A stretch of DNA of 8,245 nucleotides from Ruminiclostridium sp. (GCA_017521345.1 JAFXCU010000173.1:1-8245), one strand, 5' to 3'; positions 1-8,245 are shown, numbered from the stretch's first letter. Program-made: numbers and translations. The notes: generated by a model from the letters alone, not told the origin.

Positions 1-645
1 CCCCAGGGCGGCCGCAAGCACCCCCACCAGGAGTTCATCCAGGTGAACACCCGCAACATCCTCTTCATCTGCGGCGGCGCATTCGACGGCGTGGAGAAGA
101 TCATTGAGAAGCGGGTCAACCAGAAGGGCGTGGGCTTCGGCGCTGAGATCATGAGCAAGGATGAGCGCAAGGAGCGCAACGTCCTGGGCCAGATCCAGCC
201 CCATGACCTGCTGAAGTTCGGCATCATCCCCGAGCTCATCGGCCGTCTGCCTGTCATCACCGCCCTGGAGCCCCTGAGCCGGGAGGACCTGGTGAAGATC
301 CTCACCGAGCCCAAGAACGCTCTGGTGAAGCAGTACACCAAGCTGCTGGAGTACGACATGGTGGACCTGGTCTTTGACGAGGGTGCCCTGGAGGCCGTGG
401 CCGACCAGTCCATGGACCGGGGCATCGGCGCCCGTGGTCTGAGAGCCGTGCTGGAAGGGGTCATGACCCAGATCATGTACGATATCCCCTCTGACAGCAC
501 CATCACCGAGGTCCATGTGACCCCTGAGAGCGTCAAGGACGGCAAGGAGCCCATCCTGGTCCGTGACCCTGACCGGGCACCCCGTCCCCGCCTGGGGGCA
601 GCAGCCCTCAAGGCCCAGGCCGGCGGCAAGCAGGACCTGATGTAA
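1..645 (+). CDS. clpX: ATP-dependent Clp protease ATP-binding subunit ClpX (3' part)
   Basis: ClpX is the hexameric AAA+ unfoldase that recognises tagged proteins and threads them into ClpP in the cytoplasm. Only the C-terminal 214 residues are here: the frame is open from base 1, so the zinc-binding domain and Walker A/B lie upstream. Visible elements, matched to E. coli ClpX from memory: the RKH pore-entrance loop (bases 13-21), the ILFICGGAF strand (sensor region), the ClpP-docking loop written VGF (130-138) instead of the usual IGF, the arginine-finger motif PELIGRLPV (Arg at 244-246, equivalent to R307) and sensor 2 GARGLR (Arg at 433-435, equivalent to R370). Spacing between these motifs fits the family. 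The last ~28 residues are a poorly conserved Arg/Pro/Ala tail. The GTG at 43 lies inside the conserved domain and is not a start. Gene order clpX-lon-engB supports the call; a lonB gene, present between clpX and lonA in Bacillus subtilis, is absent. Confidence 0.96.
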   Translation, partial: PQGGRKHPHQEFIQVNTRNILFICGGAFDGVEKIIEKRVNQKGVGFGAEIMSKDERKERNVLGQIQPHDLLKFGIIPELIGRLPVITALEPLSREDLVKILTEPKNALVKQYTKLLEYDMVDLVFDEGALEAVADQSMDRGIGARGLRAVLEGVMTQIMYDIPSDSTITEVHVTPESVKDGKEPILVRDPDRAPRPRLGAAALKAQAGGKQDLM

Positions 646-656
646 CCTAAGCACGC

Positions 657-700
657 AAGCAGGGCGGAGGGGAAACTCTCCGCCCCTTCCTGCATTTTTA
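657..700 (+). terminator. Hairpin terminator between clpX and lon
   Basis: A 10-bp stem (662-671 pairing with 676-685, one G-U pair) closes on a GAAA tetraloop at 672-675. An outer short pairing GCA/TGC (659-661 with 691-693) can extend it across a 5-base bulge. The sequence ATTTTTA (694-700) follows directly. The stem is strong but the T-run is only five bases, so termination may be partial and some clpX transcripts may continue into lon. Confidence 0.72.
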
Positions 701-718
701 CACGCACGAAATCCCAAG

Positions 719-735
719 AAAGGAAGTGAATTGCT

Positions 736-738
<3 letters not shown>
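719..738 (+). promoter_or_regulatory. Ribosome binding site and TTG start of lon
   Basis: AAAGGAAG (719-726) is a good Shine-Dalgarno match with 9 bases to the TTG at 736-738. An in-frame TGA at 727-729 prevents any earlier start except ATT at 730, which is too close to the site. No ATG occurs near the conserved N-terminus, so TTG is the start. Confidence 0.8.
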
Positions 739-3159
<2,421 letters not shown>

Positions 3160-3164
3160 ACCAG

Positions 3165-3198
3165 TGTCGGAGCATCCCACGGCCGGGATGCTCCGGCG
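3165..3198 (+). promoter_or_regulatory. Intercistronic hairpin between lon and engB
   Basis: GGAGCATCCC (3169-3178) pairs perfectly with GGGATGCTCC (3185-3194) around loop ACGGCC (3179-3184). Flanking pairs extend the stem to about 13-14 bp (3165-3198, including two G-U pairs). It starts 5 bases after the lon stop and ends 18 bases before the engB ATG. No T-run follows (GTACATTGAG), so it is not a typical intrinsic terminator. A transcript-stability or processing element is the likelier role, but that is inferred from structure only. Confidence 0.6.
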
Positions 3199-3216
3199 GT
3201 ACATTGAGAGGGACCT

Positions 3217-3843
3217 ATGAAACTGAATACCCAGAACGCAGAGTTCATCCGCTCTGCGGCCAAACTGTCGGACTGCCCCCGGGATATCCTTCCCCAGATC
3301 GCCTTTGCAGGCCGGTCCAACGTGGGCAAGTCCTCGGTCATCAACCGGCTTCTGAACCGGAAGAACTTTGCCCGGGTGGGTTCCGCCCCTGGCAAGACCA
3401 CCCACATCAACTACTTCCGCATCGACAAGAAGGTCTACTTCATCGACCTGCCCGGCTACGGCTACGCCAAGGTGTCCAAGCAGGAGAGAGCACGGTGGGG
3501 CAAGCTTATCGAGGATTGGTTTGCCGACACCAGCCTGCTGACCCTGGGCATCCAGCTGGTGGACATCCGCCACAAGCCCACCGCCGATGACTGTAATATG
3601 GTGGAGTGGTTCAAGGCCAGCGGCAAGCCCTTCGTGGTGGTGGCCAACAAGCACGACAAGATCAAAAAGAGCGAGTGGGAACCCAACGTGGCCCGGATCC
3701 GTGAGGTCCTGGACCTGCCCGAGGAGGTCCCCGTGATCTCCTTCTCCGCCGAAAAGGGAACCGGTAAGGATGAACTGATGGCCCTCATCCTGGAGCACAT
3801 CGAGGCCACCACCGGCGGCGAAGCCATCGCCGAGAGCAACTAA
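3217..3843 (+). CDS. engB: Ribosome biogenesis GTPase EngB (YsxC/YihA)
   Basis: EngB is a TRAFAC-class GTPase needed for late assembly of the 50S ribosomal subunit and is essential in most bacteria studied. The 208-residue length is typical. G motifs in order: G1 GRSNVGKSS (32-40), switch I with the G2 threonine in GKTTHINYF (Thr61/62), G3 DLPGYGYA (77-84), G4 NKHD (144-147; the family more often has TKxD, and both fit the [NT]KxD rule) and G5 SFSAEKGTG (175-183). The ATG at 3217 follows GAGAGGGA (3206-3213) at 3-4 bases, slightly short spacing but usable. It lies 57 bases behind lon, separated by a hairpin, and 26 bases ahead of the channel gene. The lon-engB order is the conserved Firmicutes arrangement. 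Confidence 0.96.
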   Translation: MKLNTQNAEFIRSAAKLSDCPRDILPQIAFAGRSNVGKSSVINRLLNRKNFARVGSAPGKTTHINYFRIDKKVYFIDLPGYGYAKVSKQERARWGKLIEDWFADTSLLTLGIQLVDIRHKPTADDCNMVEWFKASGKPFVVVANKHDKIKKSEWEPNVARIREVLDLPEEVPVISFSAEKGTGKDELMALILEHIEATTGGEAIAESN

Positions 3844-3869
3844 GAGAGCGAATAAGAGAGGAACGAGTC

Positions 3870-4538
3870 ATGAAACGCATTTGGGGCATTTTTATCTATG
3901 CGATTTTGGCAGGTTTCTGCATCGGCCTGGGCGGCACCGTCTTCCTGCGGCTGAAGGACGCCTTCCCCGGCGGCAACGTGGTGGGGGCCCTGCTGTTTAC
4001 CATCGGCCTGTTTGTGGTCTGCACCCGGGGCTATGCCCTGTACACCGGCAAGGTCTGTTATCTCTTCGATAACCCTCCGTCCTATATTCTGGACATCGTG
4101 GTCATCTGGGTGGGTAACCTGGTCGGCTGCGCCCTGATCTCCTGGATGGAGAACTGCACCGGCATCACCGGGGCGGAGGCGGGCATCAACGTCACCGCTG
4201 CTGCCCTGGTCCAGGGTAAGATGGAGGCATCCTACCTGAGCCTGTTCATCCTGGGCATCCTGTGCAACATCTTCATCTTCATCGCTGCCAACGGCTACGC
4301 CACCAACCCCCACGAGGTGGGCAAGTATATCGCCCTCTTCCTGGGCGTCAGCGTGTTTATCCTCTGCGGCACGGAGCATAGCGTGGCAGATATGTACTAC
4401 TTCACCGTGTCCGGGGTCCTGTACGAACAGCCCGGCGAGTCCTTCCTGCGCCTAGGCGTCATCACCCTGGGCAACCTGGTGGGCGGCGTGTCCTTCCCTC
4501 TGTTGGAGAAGTGGAAGGCCAACCTGGACAAAGCCTGA
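3870..4538 (+). CDS. Compact formate/nitrite transporter (FNT) family channel
   Basis: Predicted pentameric inner-membrane channel for small monovalent anions such as formate, nitrite or hydrosulfide; the substrate cannot be read from sequence. The 222-residue protein has about six hydrophobic segments (roughly 5-25, 36-62, 72-91, 121-141, 150-167, 190-212). Family marks, aligned to E. coli FocA from memory: GxLYTG (residues 54-60, Thr59 matching FocA T91), ILCN (130-133) in the second FNT signature, and EHSVADMYYF (169-178). Lys117 and His170 match FocA K156 and H209 with the identical 53-residue spacing. Oddities: it begins directly at the first membrane segment with no cytoplasmic N-terminal helix, it is about 60 residues shorter than FocA, the acidic residue usually before LFT is Ala56, and the usual IANM is VADM. 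AGAGAGGAA (3855-3863) precedes the ATG by 6-7 bases. The 26-base gap to engB suggests cotranscription. Confidence 0.85.
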   Translation: MKRIWGIFIYAILAGFCIGLGGTVFLRLKDAFPGGNVVGALLFTIGLFVVCTRGYALYTGKVCYLFDNPPSYILDIVVIWVGNLVGCALISWMENCTGITGAEAGINVTAAALVQGKMEASYLSLFILGILCNIFIFIAANGYATNPHEVGKYIALFLGVSVFILCGTEHSVADMYYFTVSGVLYEQPGESFLRLGVITLGNLVGGVSFPLLEKWKANLDKA

Positions 4539-4548
4539 TAAAACAGAG

Positions 4549-4586
4549 AAAAGCCATGACCCGGAGAGGGGTCATGGCTTTTTTTA
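4549..4586. terminator. Bidirectional terminator between convergent genes
   Basis: AAGCCATGACCC (4551-4562) pairs perfectly with GGGTCATGGCTT (4569-4580), with A-T pairs extending the base, and a six-base loop GGAGAG. Seven Ts (4579-4585) follow on the plus strand, a strong intrinsic terminator for the channel gene. Read on the minus strand, the same stem is followed by TTTTCTCTGTTTT, so it can also stop transcription of the hydrolase gene, whose TAA stop (4586-4584) lies inside the T-run. Confidence 0.9.
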
Positions 4587-5675
4587 TAGAGTCGGGGGTA
4601 TGTCGGACCGGGCATTCCGGCGGCTGATGGCCCCCAGCTGCCGGAGGGTCCGGAAGAGGAAGGACCGGGTGTCCGGGTCCAGCTGCCGGGCGGCCCCCAT
4701 CATGGCGGGCAGATGGGTCTGCCAGTCGGTCTTCAGATCCTCCAGGGAGGACAGGTCGGTGGTGGTGAGGATGTCATACAGAGCGTCGATGAACCGCTCC
4801 CGCTGGGATGGTTCCACCCCCTGGATCCACTGGTCCAGGGTCCGGTCCCAGTGGATGGCATCGTCGGTGAGCTGGGCAGGGGCGAAGTCCAGGTTCTCCA
4901 CCGCCCAGGAGAAGGGGTCATGCTGGAGGACACTCCGCTGGGTGCTTTGAATCACCCGGCAGGGCTCGCTTTCCAGGAGGAGGCCCACCAGGGAGGACTG
5001 AGGGACGGTCTTCTCCACTTTGCCCCGGATGGCCTGGTAGCCGGGGGACTGGAGGAAGGAGGCCGGGAAGCCGGGGCCATCGTGGGACCAGACCTGCCGG
5101 ATACGGCTCTGGACCTGGGAGGAGACCGAGGCAGCGCCATAAACCGCCAGGTTGCCCCCCTTGGAGTGCCCGCCCACCAGCAGGTCCCCGGCGCAGTGGC
5201 TGGCGGCCTGGGTGAGATACCGGGCGGCCTGGGTCTGAGAGGGGACAGGGGAGAGGAAGGCCATGTTGAAGTTTTCCTTCCAGCCCACCAGGGAGGTGTC
5301 GGTGCCCCCAAAGGCCACGTAGCTCAGGTCGGACCGGAGCTGGAAGGTCACGGCGGTGAACTGCATCTCCTGGCCCAGATCCATTCGGCTGGTGTAGCCC
5401 ATGAGACGGACCTCCCGGAACCGGGGGCTGGCCGCCAGGGCGGTGAACAGGGTCCTGGTGCCGGCCGGGTCCCACAGGCCCTGGAAGAGGGAGGGGAAGA
5501 GCTCTGCCCGGAAGAGGTCCCGCAGGGGAAGGCCCACCCAGTTGTGGAGAGAGTGGGCCTGGAGGGGAAACCGGAAGTTGGCCACCCAGGAGAGGATGAG
5601 ACTATCCACCGGGCCAAAGGGCTGGGCGGTGAAGGTCTCCAGCCGTTCTTCTGCATAGGAGATGATGTTGTTCAT
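4584..5675 (-). CDS. DUF2974/Mbeg1-like alpha/beta hydrolase
   Basis: A 363-residue protein of the DUF2974 (Mbeg1-like) group, lipase-like serine hydrolases widespread in Firmicutes with no settled substrate. Seen in the sequence (numbered from ATG 5675): the stretch YVAFGGTDTSLVGWKENFNM (119-138), where relatives usually have FRGTD; the nucleophile elbow GGHSKGGNLA with Ser171; DGPGF (199-203); and QHDPFSW (251-257) with His252, a plausible catalytic histidine. There is no signal peptide or membrane segment, so it is probably cytoplasmic. The start at 5675 is chosen because GGAAGGAG (5690-5683) lies 7 bases upstream and the promoter places transcription start near 5700. An earlier in-frame TTG at 5735 would add 20 residues but is itself part of the -35 box. 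The gene appears monocistronic, ending at the shared terminator. The physiological role is unknown. Confidence 0.85.
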   Translation of the reverse strand: MNNIISYAEERLETFTAQPFGPVDSLILSWVANFRFPLQAHSLHNWVGLPLRDLFRAELFPSLFQGLWDPAGTRTLFTALAASPRFREVRLMGYTSRMDLGQEMQFTAVTFQLRSDLSYVAFGGTDTSLVGWKENFNMAFLSPVPSQTQAARYLTQAASHCAGDLLVGGHSKGGNLAVYGAASVSSQVQSRIRQVWSHDGPGFPASFLQSPGYQAIRGKVEKTVPQSSLVGLLLESEPCRVIQSTQRSVLQHDPFSWAVENLDFAPAQLTDDAIHWDRTLDQWIQGVEPSQRERFIDALYDILTTTDLSSLEDLKTDWQTHLPAMMGAARQLDPDTRSFLFRTLRQLGAISRRNARSDIPPTL

Positions 5676-5690
5676 GGGGATGCTCCTTCC
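5676..5690 (-). promoter_or_regulatory. Strong ribosome binding site of the hydrolase gene
   Basis: On the minus strand GGAAGGAG (5690-5683) is followed after seven bases by ATG (5675-5673). It is near-perfect to the 16S anti-Shine-Dalgarno and fixes the start codon. Confidence 0.88.
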
Positions 5691-5699
5691 GGTACAGGT

Positions 5700-5735
5700 T
5701 GAGAAAATGATACAGGAGCCCGGCAGGTTTGTCAA
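5700..5735 (-). promoter_or_regulatory. Sigma-A type promoter of the hydrolase gene
   Basis: Reading the minus strand: consensus -35 box TTGACA (5735-5730), a 17-base spacer (5729-5713) and -10 box TATCAT (5712-5707, five of six consensus bases). Transcription would begin near 5700, giving a leader of about 25 bases that contains the ribosome binding site. The -35 box lies in the loop of the upstream terminator hairpin and the spacer is mostly one hairpin arm. Confidence 0.78.
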
Positions 5736-5751
5736 TCGGCCTGCCGGGCTC
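5716..5751 (-). terminator. Terminator hairpin after the ABC transporter gene
   Basis: A perfect 12-bp stem GAGCCCGGCAGG (5751-5740 on the minus strand, pairing with 5727-5716) with a 12-base loop containing TTGACA. It starts 11 bases after the ABC gene stop. The downstream tract is weak (CTGTATCATTTT), so termination may be incomplete and the hydrolase gene may also receive read-through. Confidence 0.7.
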
Positions 5752-5762
5752 TTTCGCTGCTG

Positions 5763-8245
5763 TTATTCGGTGCGCAGGGCGGTGACCGGGTCCTTCTTGG
5801 CGGCCATCCGGGAGGGGATGAAGCCGGCAATGAGGGTGAGGATCACGCTGATGGCGATGAGGATGAGGCTGTACTCCATGGGGAGGACGGCGATGTTCTC
5901 CACCTCCACCAGGTGGTAGACGATGGCGTTGATGGGGATGCACAGCAGGAGGGTCACCAGGATGCCGAAGAGGCCGGAGAGGAAGCCCTCGATGACCGTC
6001 TCGGCATTGAAGATCTTGGACACGTCCCGTTTGGAAGCGCCCAGGGCACGGAGAACGCCGATCTCCTTGGTGCGCTCCAGGACAGAGATATAGGTGATGA
6101 TGGCGATCATAATGGAGGAGACTACCAGGGAGATGGCCACAAAGGCGATGAGGACATAGCTGATGGTGTCCACGATGGAGGTGATGGAGGAGGTGAGGGC
6201 GCCGATGATGTCGGTGTAGGTCACCTGGTCCTCCTCCCGTTCCGTCTGGTCGTTGTAGTCCTGGATGAAGGCCTCCACTGCCTCCTTGCCGTCAAAGTCG
6301 GTGGGGTAGATGGCGATCTCTTCGGGGGTGTCGGGGGTGGTGTAGCCCAGGAGGGAGAGGACTTCCTCGTAGGTGTCGGGGGTCTGGTCAGACATCTGGG
6401 CCATCATCACAGCCAGCTGGTTCTGGGAGAGGGCGGCGGACATGCTGCCCGAGAGGGAGCCCCAGTCGAAGCCCCCCAGCCCGGGGAAGCCGGAGGTGCC
6501 GCCGCCGGGGGCCAACGGCTGCTCGTAGTACACGGCGTTGTAGGTGACGTCTTTGGTCACCGGGGGGAGCTCGCTGGTCCGGTAGAAGGTCATGTCAGCA
6601 GAGGACCACCAGCCGATGAACACATAGCAGGCCGCTGCGGTGGGGGCCCGGACGGGGTTCTGCTGGGGCAGAAGGGTGATGGGTGCTCCGCTCTCATACT
6701 GGGTCTCAGGGGCCAGAACGCCCCCGTCGTAGTTGATGAAGGTTACGGTGAAGAGGACGGGTTCCTCTGCGGGGGGCTCTTCCTCCTCGGGGGGTGTTTC
6801 CGGGGATTCCTCCTGGGGAGGCAGCTCATCCTCCGGCGGGACCTCTTCCTCTGCCGGAGGTTCCTCCTCCTGGGGCGGGGTCTCGGTGACGGTCAGCAGG
6901 GAGAGGGTATAGGGCTGGTCTGCCCGGAGGGTGGAGACGGATGCTGTCTGGCTGACGGCGGCGGTCTCCTCTGCCTTGGGGTCCTCTTCTTCCGCCTCAA
7001 AGGCCTCGCCGGTGAGGATGTTGGTCTTGGGGTCGGCCAGCTGGTCCTTCACCGCCTGGCTCTCTGCGGTGAGGGCCATCAGGTGCTGGGTGAGCCGCCC
7101 GTCGTAGGCCACGCCGCTGGAGATGTCCGCGTCTTCGGTGGCCCGGAGGACACAGGTGATGGTCACGGTGAGACCCTCGTCGAAGATCTCCTTCCAGTGG
7201 TCCTCGTCCTTGGTCTTGTCGATCCAAACACCCTCCTTGTCCCCCTTGGCAAAGAGCTGGCTGGGGGCAAAGACCTGATAGGTCCGGCCGATGATGTCGG
7301 AGTAGGAGAAGTGGACCTGGGGATCCTCATAGGGCTCCCCCTCCTCGGCGGCCTCCACGATGGCCTCCATCCGGTCCAGGTCCATGAGACCCAGGGTGTA
7401 CAGGTTGTAGTCGGAGATCTCGTTGCGGCCGTTGATGACCAGGGCGGCCTGGTCGTGGGCCGAGGGCCACTGGCCCTCCACCAGTTCGTACTGGCTCTCC
7501 CGGAGGGCCTGGTCGTTCACCAGCTGGGACCAGACCGAGCTGGTGCCGCCTCCCACCGTTCCGCTGTCGGTGGTCAGCCGGGCAGGGCTCACCTGAATGA
7601 CCTCTTCTCCCTCCATGCGGAAGACCTGGGGGGTGATGTCATAGCCGTACTCCACGGCGGAGATGTTTTGGGCAATGGCCCCTTCGTTCTGCTCCAGGTA
7701 GGTCTTGAAGAGGCCCAGGTCGTTCTCCTTCAGCATGGTCTCGCTGGCGGTGACCGTGTCCCCCACGATGTTCCGGGAGTAGATGGCGTCCAGGTCGTGT
7801 TCCTCCCGCTGGGGGGAGGGGGATTCACTGGCCTCCATCATGCCGGACAGGTCGAAGGTCTCCTTCTCCAGCTGGATGGGGTAGACCCCCAGCATATCGT
7901 GCTCGATGTCGGAGATATAGTCGTTGACGCCGTTGGACAGGGCCAGGATCAGGGCAATGCCGATGATGCCGATGGCTCCGGCGAAGGAGGTGAGGATGGT
8001 CCGGCCCTTCTTGGTCATGAGATTGTGCAGAGAGAGGTTCAGGGCGGTGGAAAACCCCAGCTTGGTCCCTCTGGGCGGGGGGCCGGGGGGCGGGAGCTCC
8101 CCGGGGGTGACAGGCATGGTGTCTCCTATGACCCGGCCGTCCTTCACCCGGATGATCCGGGTGGCGTAGCCCTGGGCCAGCTCGGGGTTGTGGGTGACCA
8201 TGATGACCAGCCGGTCCCGGGCCACCTCCTTGAGGACCTCCATCA
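5763..8245 (-). CDS. Fused ABC transporter ATP-binding/FtsX-type permease (5' end missing)
   Basis: The frame stays open through base 8245, so the N-terminus, including Walker A/B and the ABC signature, lies outside the window. Numbering starts at codon 8243. Residues 1-45 are the end of an ABC ATPase with the H-loop in VIMVTHNPELA (His18). A Pro-rich linker (45-58) leads to the permease. TM1 is about 83-104 (GAIGIIGIALILALSNG). A ~585-residue extracytoplasmic region follows, then TM2 (about 692-717), TM3 (752-778) and TM4 (791-812), with the FtsX-family motif ERTKEIGVLRALGASKRD (723-740) after TM2. This MacB-like topology points to mechanotransmission or export at the cell surface (peptides, lipids or antibiotic defence) rather than classic solute uptake; the substrate is unknown. 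The extracytoplasmic region carries an extra block (about 412-615): acidic stretch, PPxEE repeats, an InlB B-repeat-like module and a Gly-rich linker. Sequence after it (TYEEVLSLLGYT) resumes the family pattern. An internal Met at 8243 is not the start. Confidence 0.9.
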   Translation of the reverse strand, partial: MEVLKEVARDRLVIMVTHNPELAQGYATRIIRVKDGRVIGDTMPVTPGELPPPGPPPRGTKLGFSTALNLSLHNLMTKKGRTILTSFAGAIGIIGIALILALSNGVNDYISDIEHDMLGVYPIQLEKETFDLSGMMEASESPSPQREEHDLDAIYSRNIVGDTVTASETMLKENDLGLFKTYLEQNEGAIAQNISAVEYGYDITPQVFRMEGEEVIQVSPARLTTDSGTVGGGTSSVWSQLVNDQALRESQYELVEGQWPSAHDQAALVINGRNEISDYNLYTLGLMDLDRMEAIVEAAEEGEPYEDPQVHFSYSDIIGRTYQVFAPSQLFAKGDKEGVWIDKTKDEDHWKEIFDEGLTVTITCVLRATEDADISSGVAYDGRLTQHLMALTAESQAVKDQLADPKTNILTGEAFEAEEEDPKAEETAAVSQTASVSTLRADQPYTLSLLTVTETPPQEEEPPAEEEVPPEDELPPQEESPETPPEEEEPPAEEPVLFTVTFINYDGGVLAPETQYESGAPITLLPQQNPVRAPTAAACYVFIGWWSSADMTFYRTSELPPVTKDVTYNAVYYEQPLAPGGGTSGFPGLGGFDWGSLSGSMSAALSQNQLAVMMAQMSDQTPDTYEEVLSLLGYTTPDTPEEIAIYPTDFDGKEAVEAFIQDYNDQTEREEDQVTYTDIIGALTSSITSIVDTISYVLIAFVAISLVVSSIMIAIITYISVLERTKEIGVLRALGASKRDVSKIFNAETVIEGFLSGLFGILVTLLLCIPINAIVYHLVEVENIAVLPMEYSLILIAISVILTLIAGFIPSRMAAKKDPVTALRTE
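6522..6752 (-). other. InlB B-repeat (Listeria-Bacteroides repeat)-like module in the ABC permease
   Basis: Residues ~498-574 of the transporter fragment. They show the usual order of this small beta fold: an opening strand TVTFINYDGG, a middle block with a basic/proline turn (NPVRAP), the aromatic core YVFIGWWSS (standing for the usual GYxFxGW), then TKDVTYNAVYYE matching the typical closing strand ending in YAxW. The final aromatic pair is YY rather than KW. Such modules are known from cell-surface adhesins, internalins and S-layer-type proteins, where they act as spacers or binding units. It would lie outside the membrane. The assignment is by eye. Confidence 0.65.
6759..6878 (-). repeat. 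PPxEE-type proline/glutamate repeats in the ABC permease
   Basis: Residues 456-495 consist almost wholly of Pro and Glu in about six imperfect units beginning PPQEEE, PPAEEE, PPEDE, PPQEE, PPEEEE and PPAEEP. The coding DNA is correspondingly repetitive (GAGGAG and CCG/CCC blocks). Such sequence forms a stiff, charged, extended tether, here holding the InlB-like module away from the permease body. Confidence 0.85.

Noticed and set aside
43..45. GTG as a ClpX start
   Set aside because: It is an internal valine in the conserved [12 protein letters not shown] stretch; the frame is open to base 1 with matching ClpX sequence.
697..725. TTTACA (697-702) as a lon -35 box
   Set aside because: The expected -10 position at 17 bases reads AAGGAA, the ribosome binding site, with no TATAAT-like match.
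3840..4379. 179-codon minus-strand frame opposite the channel gene
   Set aside because: Asp/Gln/Ala-rich translation with no motif; the plus strand encodes a clear FNT membrane protein.
4713..5702. Long open frame of 329 codons on the plus strand, opposite the hydrolase gene
   Set aside because: Its translation is Gly/Glu-rich with no recognisable fold, and it lies fully antisense to a gene with intact hydrolase motifs, a promoter and a ribosome binding site. High-GC codon bias keeps antisense frames open.
5676..5735. 20-residue N-terminal extension of the hydrolase from TTG at 5735
   Set aside because: The TTG is part of the TTGACA -35 box, upstream of the predicted transcription start. 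The ATG at 5675 has a near-perfect ribosome binding site.

Overview
The window is about 60% G+C and reads as chromosome from a Gram-positive, anaerobic gut-type bacterium. The order clpX, lon, engB (ysxC) is the Firmicutes arrangement. Strong Shine-Dalgarno sites, a sigma-A type promoter, and protein families common in high-GC Clostridia (a DUF2974/Mbeg1-like hydrolase and a fused ATPase/FtsX-type ABC transporter) suggest the Oscillospiraceae (Flavonifractor/Oscillibacter-like). That placement is an inference from gene content and composition, not from a marker gene. No tRNA, rRNA, CRISPR array, insertion sequence or phage gene was seen.

Layout. Plus strand, 1-4538: the 3' part of clpX (cut by the window edge), a hairpin terminator, lon (TTG start), an intercistronic hairpin, engB, and 26 bases later a compact formate/nitrite-family channel gene. 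Minus strand, 8245-4584: the 3' part of a fused ABC transporter gene (5' end outside the window), a terminator hairpin, then a DUF2974/Mbeg1-like hydrolase gene with its own promoter. The two blocks converge on one bidirectional terminator at about 4549-4585.

How the genes relate. ClpX and Lon are the ATP-driven unfoldase and protease of cytoplasmic protein quality control, and EngB is a GTPase needed for large ribosomal subunit assembly. They form a housekeeping growth/proteostasis cluster. The channel gene behind engB is an accessory passenger by function but sits in operon-like spacing. The minus-strand genes are functionally separate.

Three features stand out. (1) The ABC permease has a very large extracytoplasmic domain carrying a proline/glutamate repeat linker followed by a segment resembling the InlB B-repeat (Listeria-Bacteroides repeat) fold, an adhesin-type module in an unexpected protein. 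(2) The hydrolase promoter is interleaved with the upstream terminator: its -35 box TTGACA is the hairpin loop and one hairpin arm is the 17-base spacer. This also shows that the longest reading frame's TTG start is wrong. (3) The formate/nitrite-family protein is only 222 residues, yet keeps the key lysine and histidine at exactly the spacing seen in FocA.
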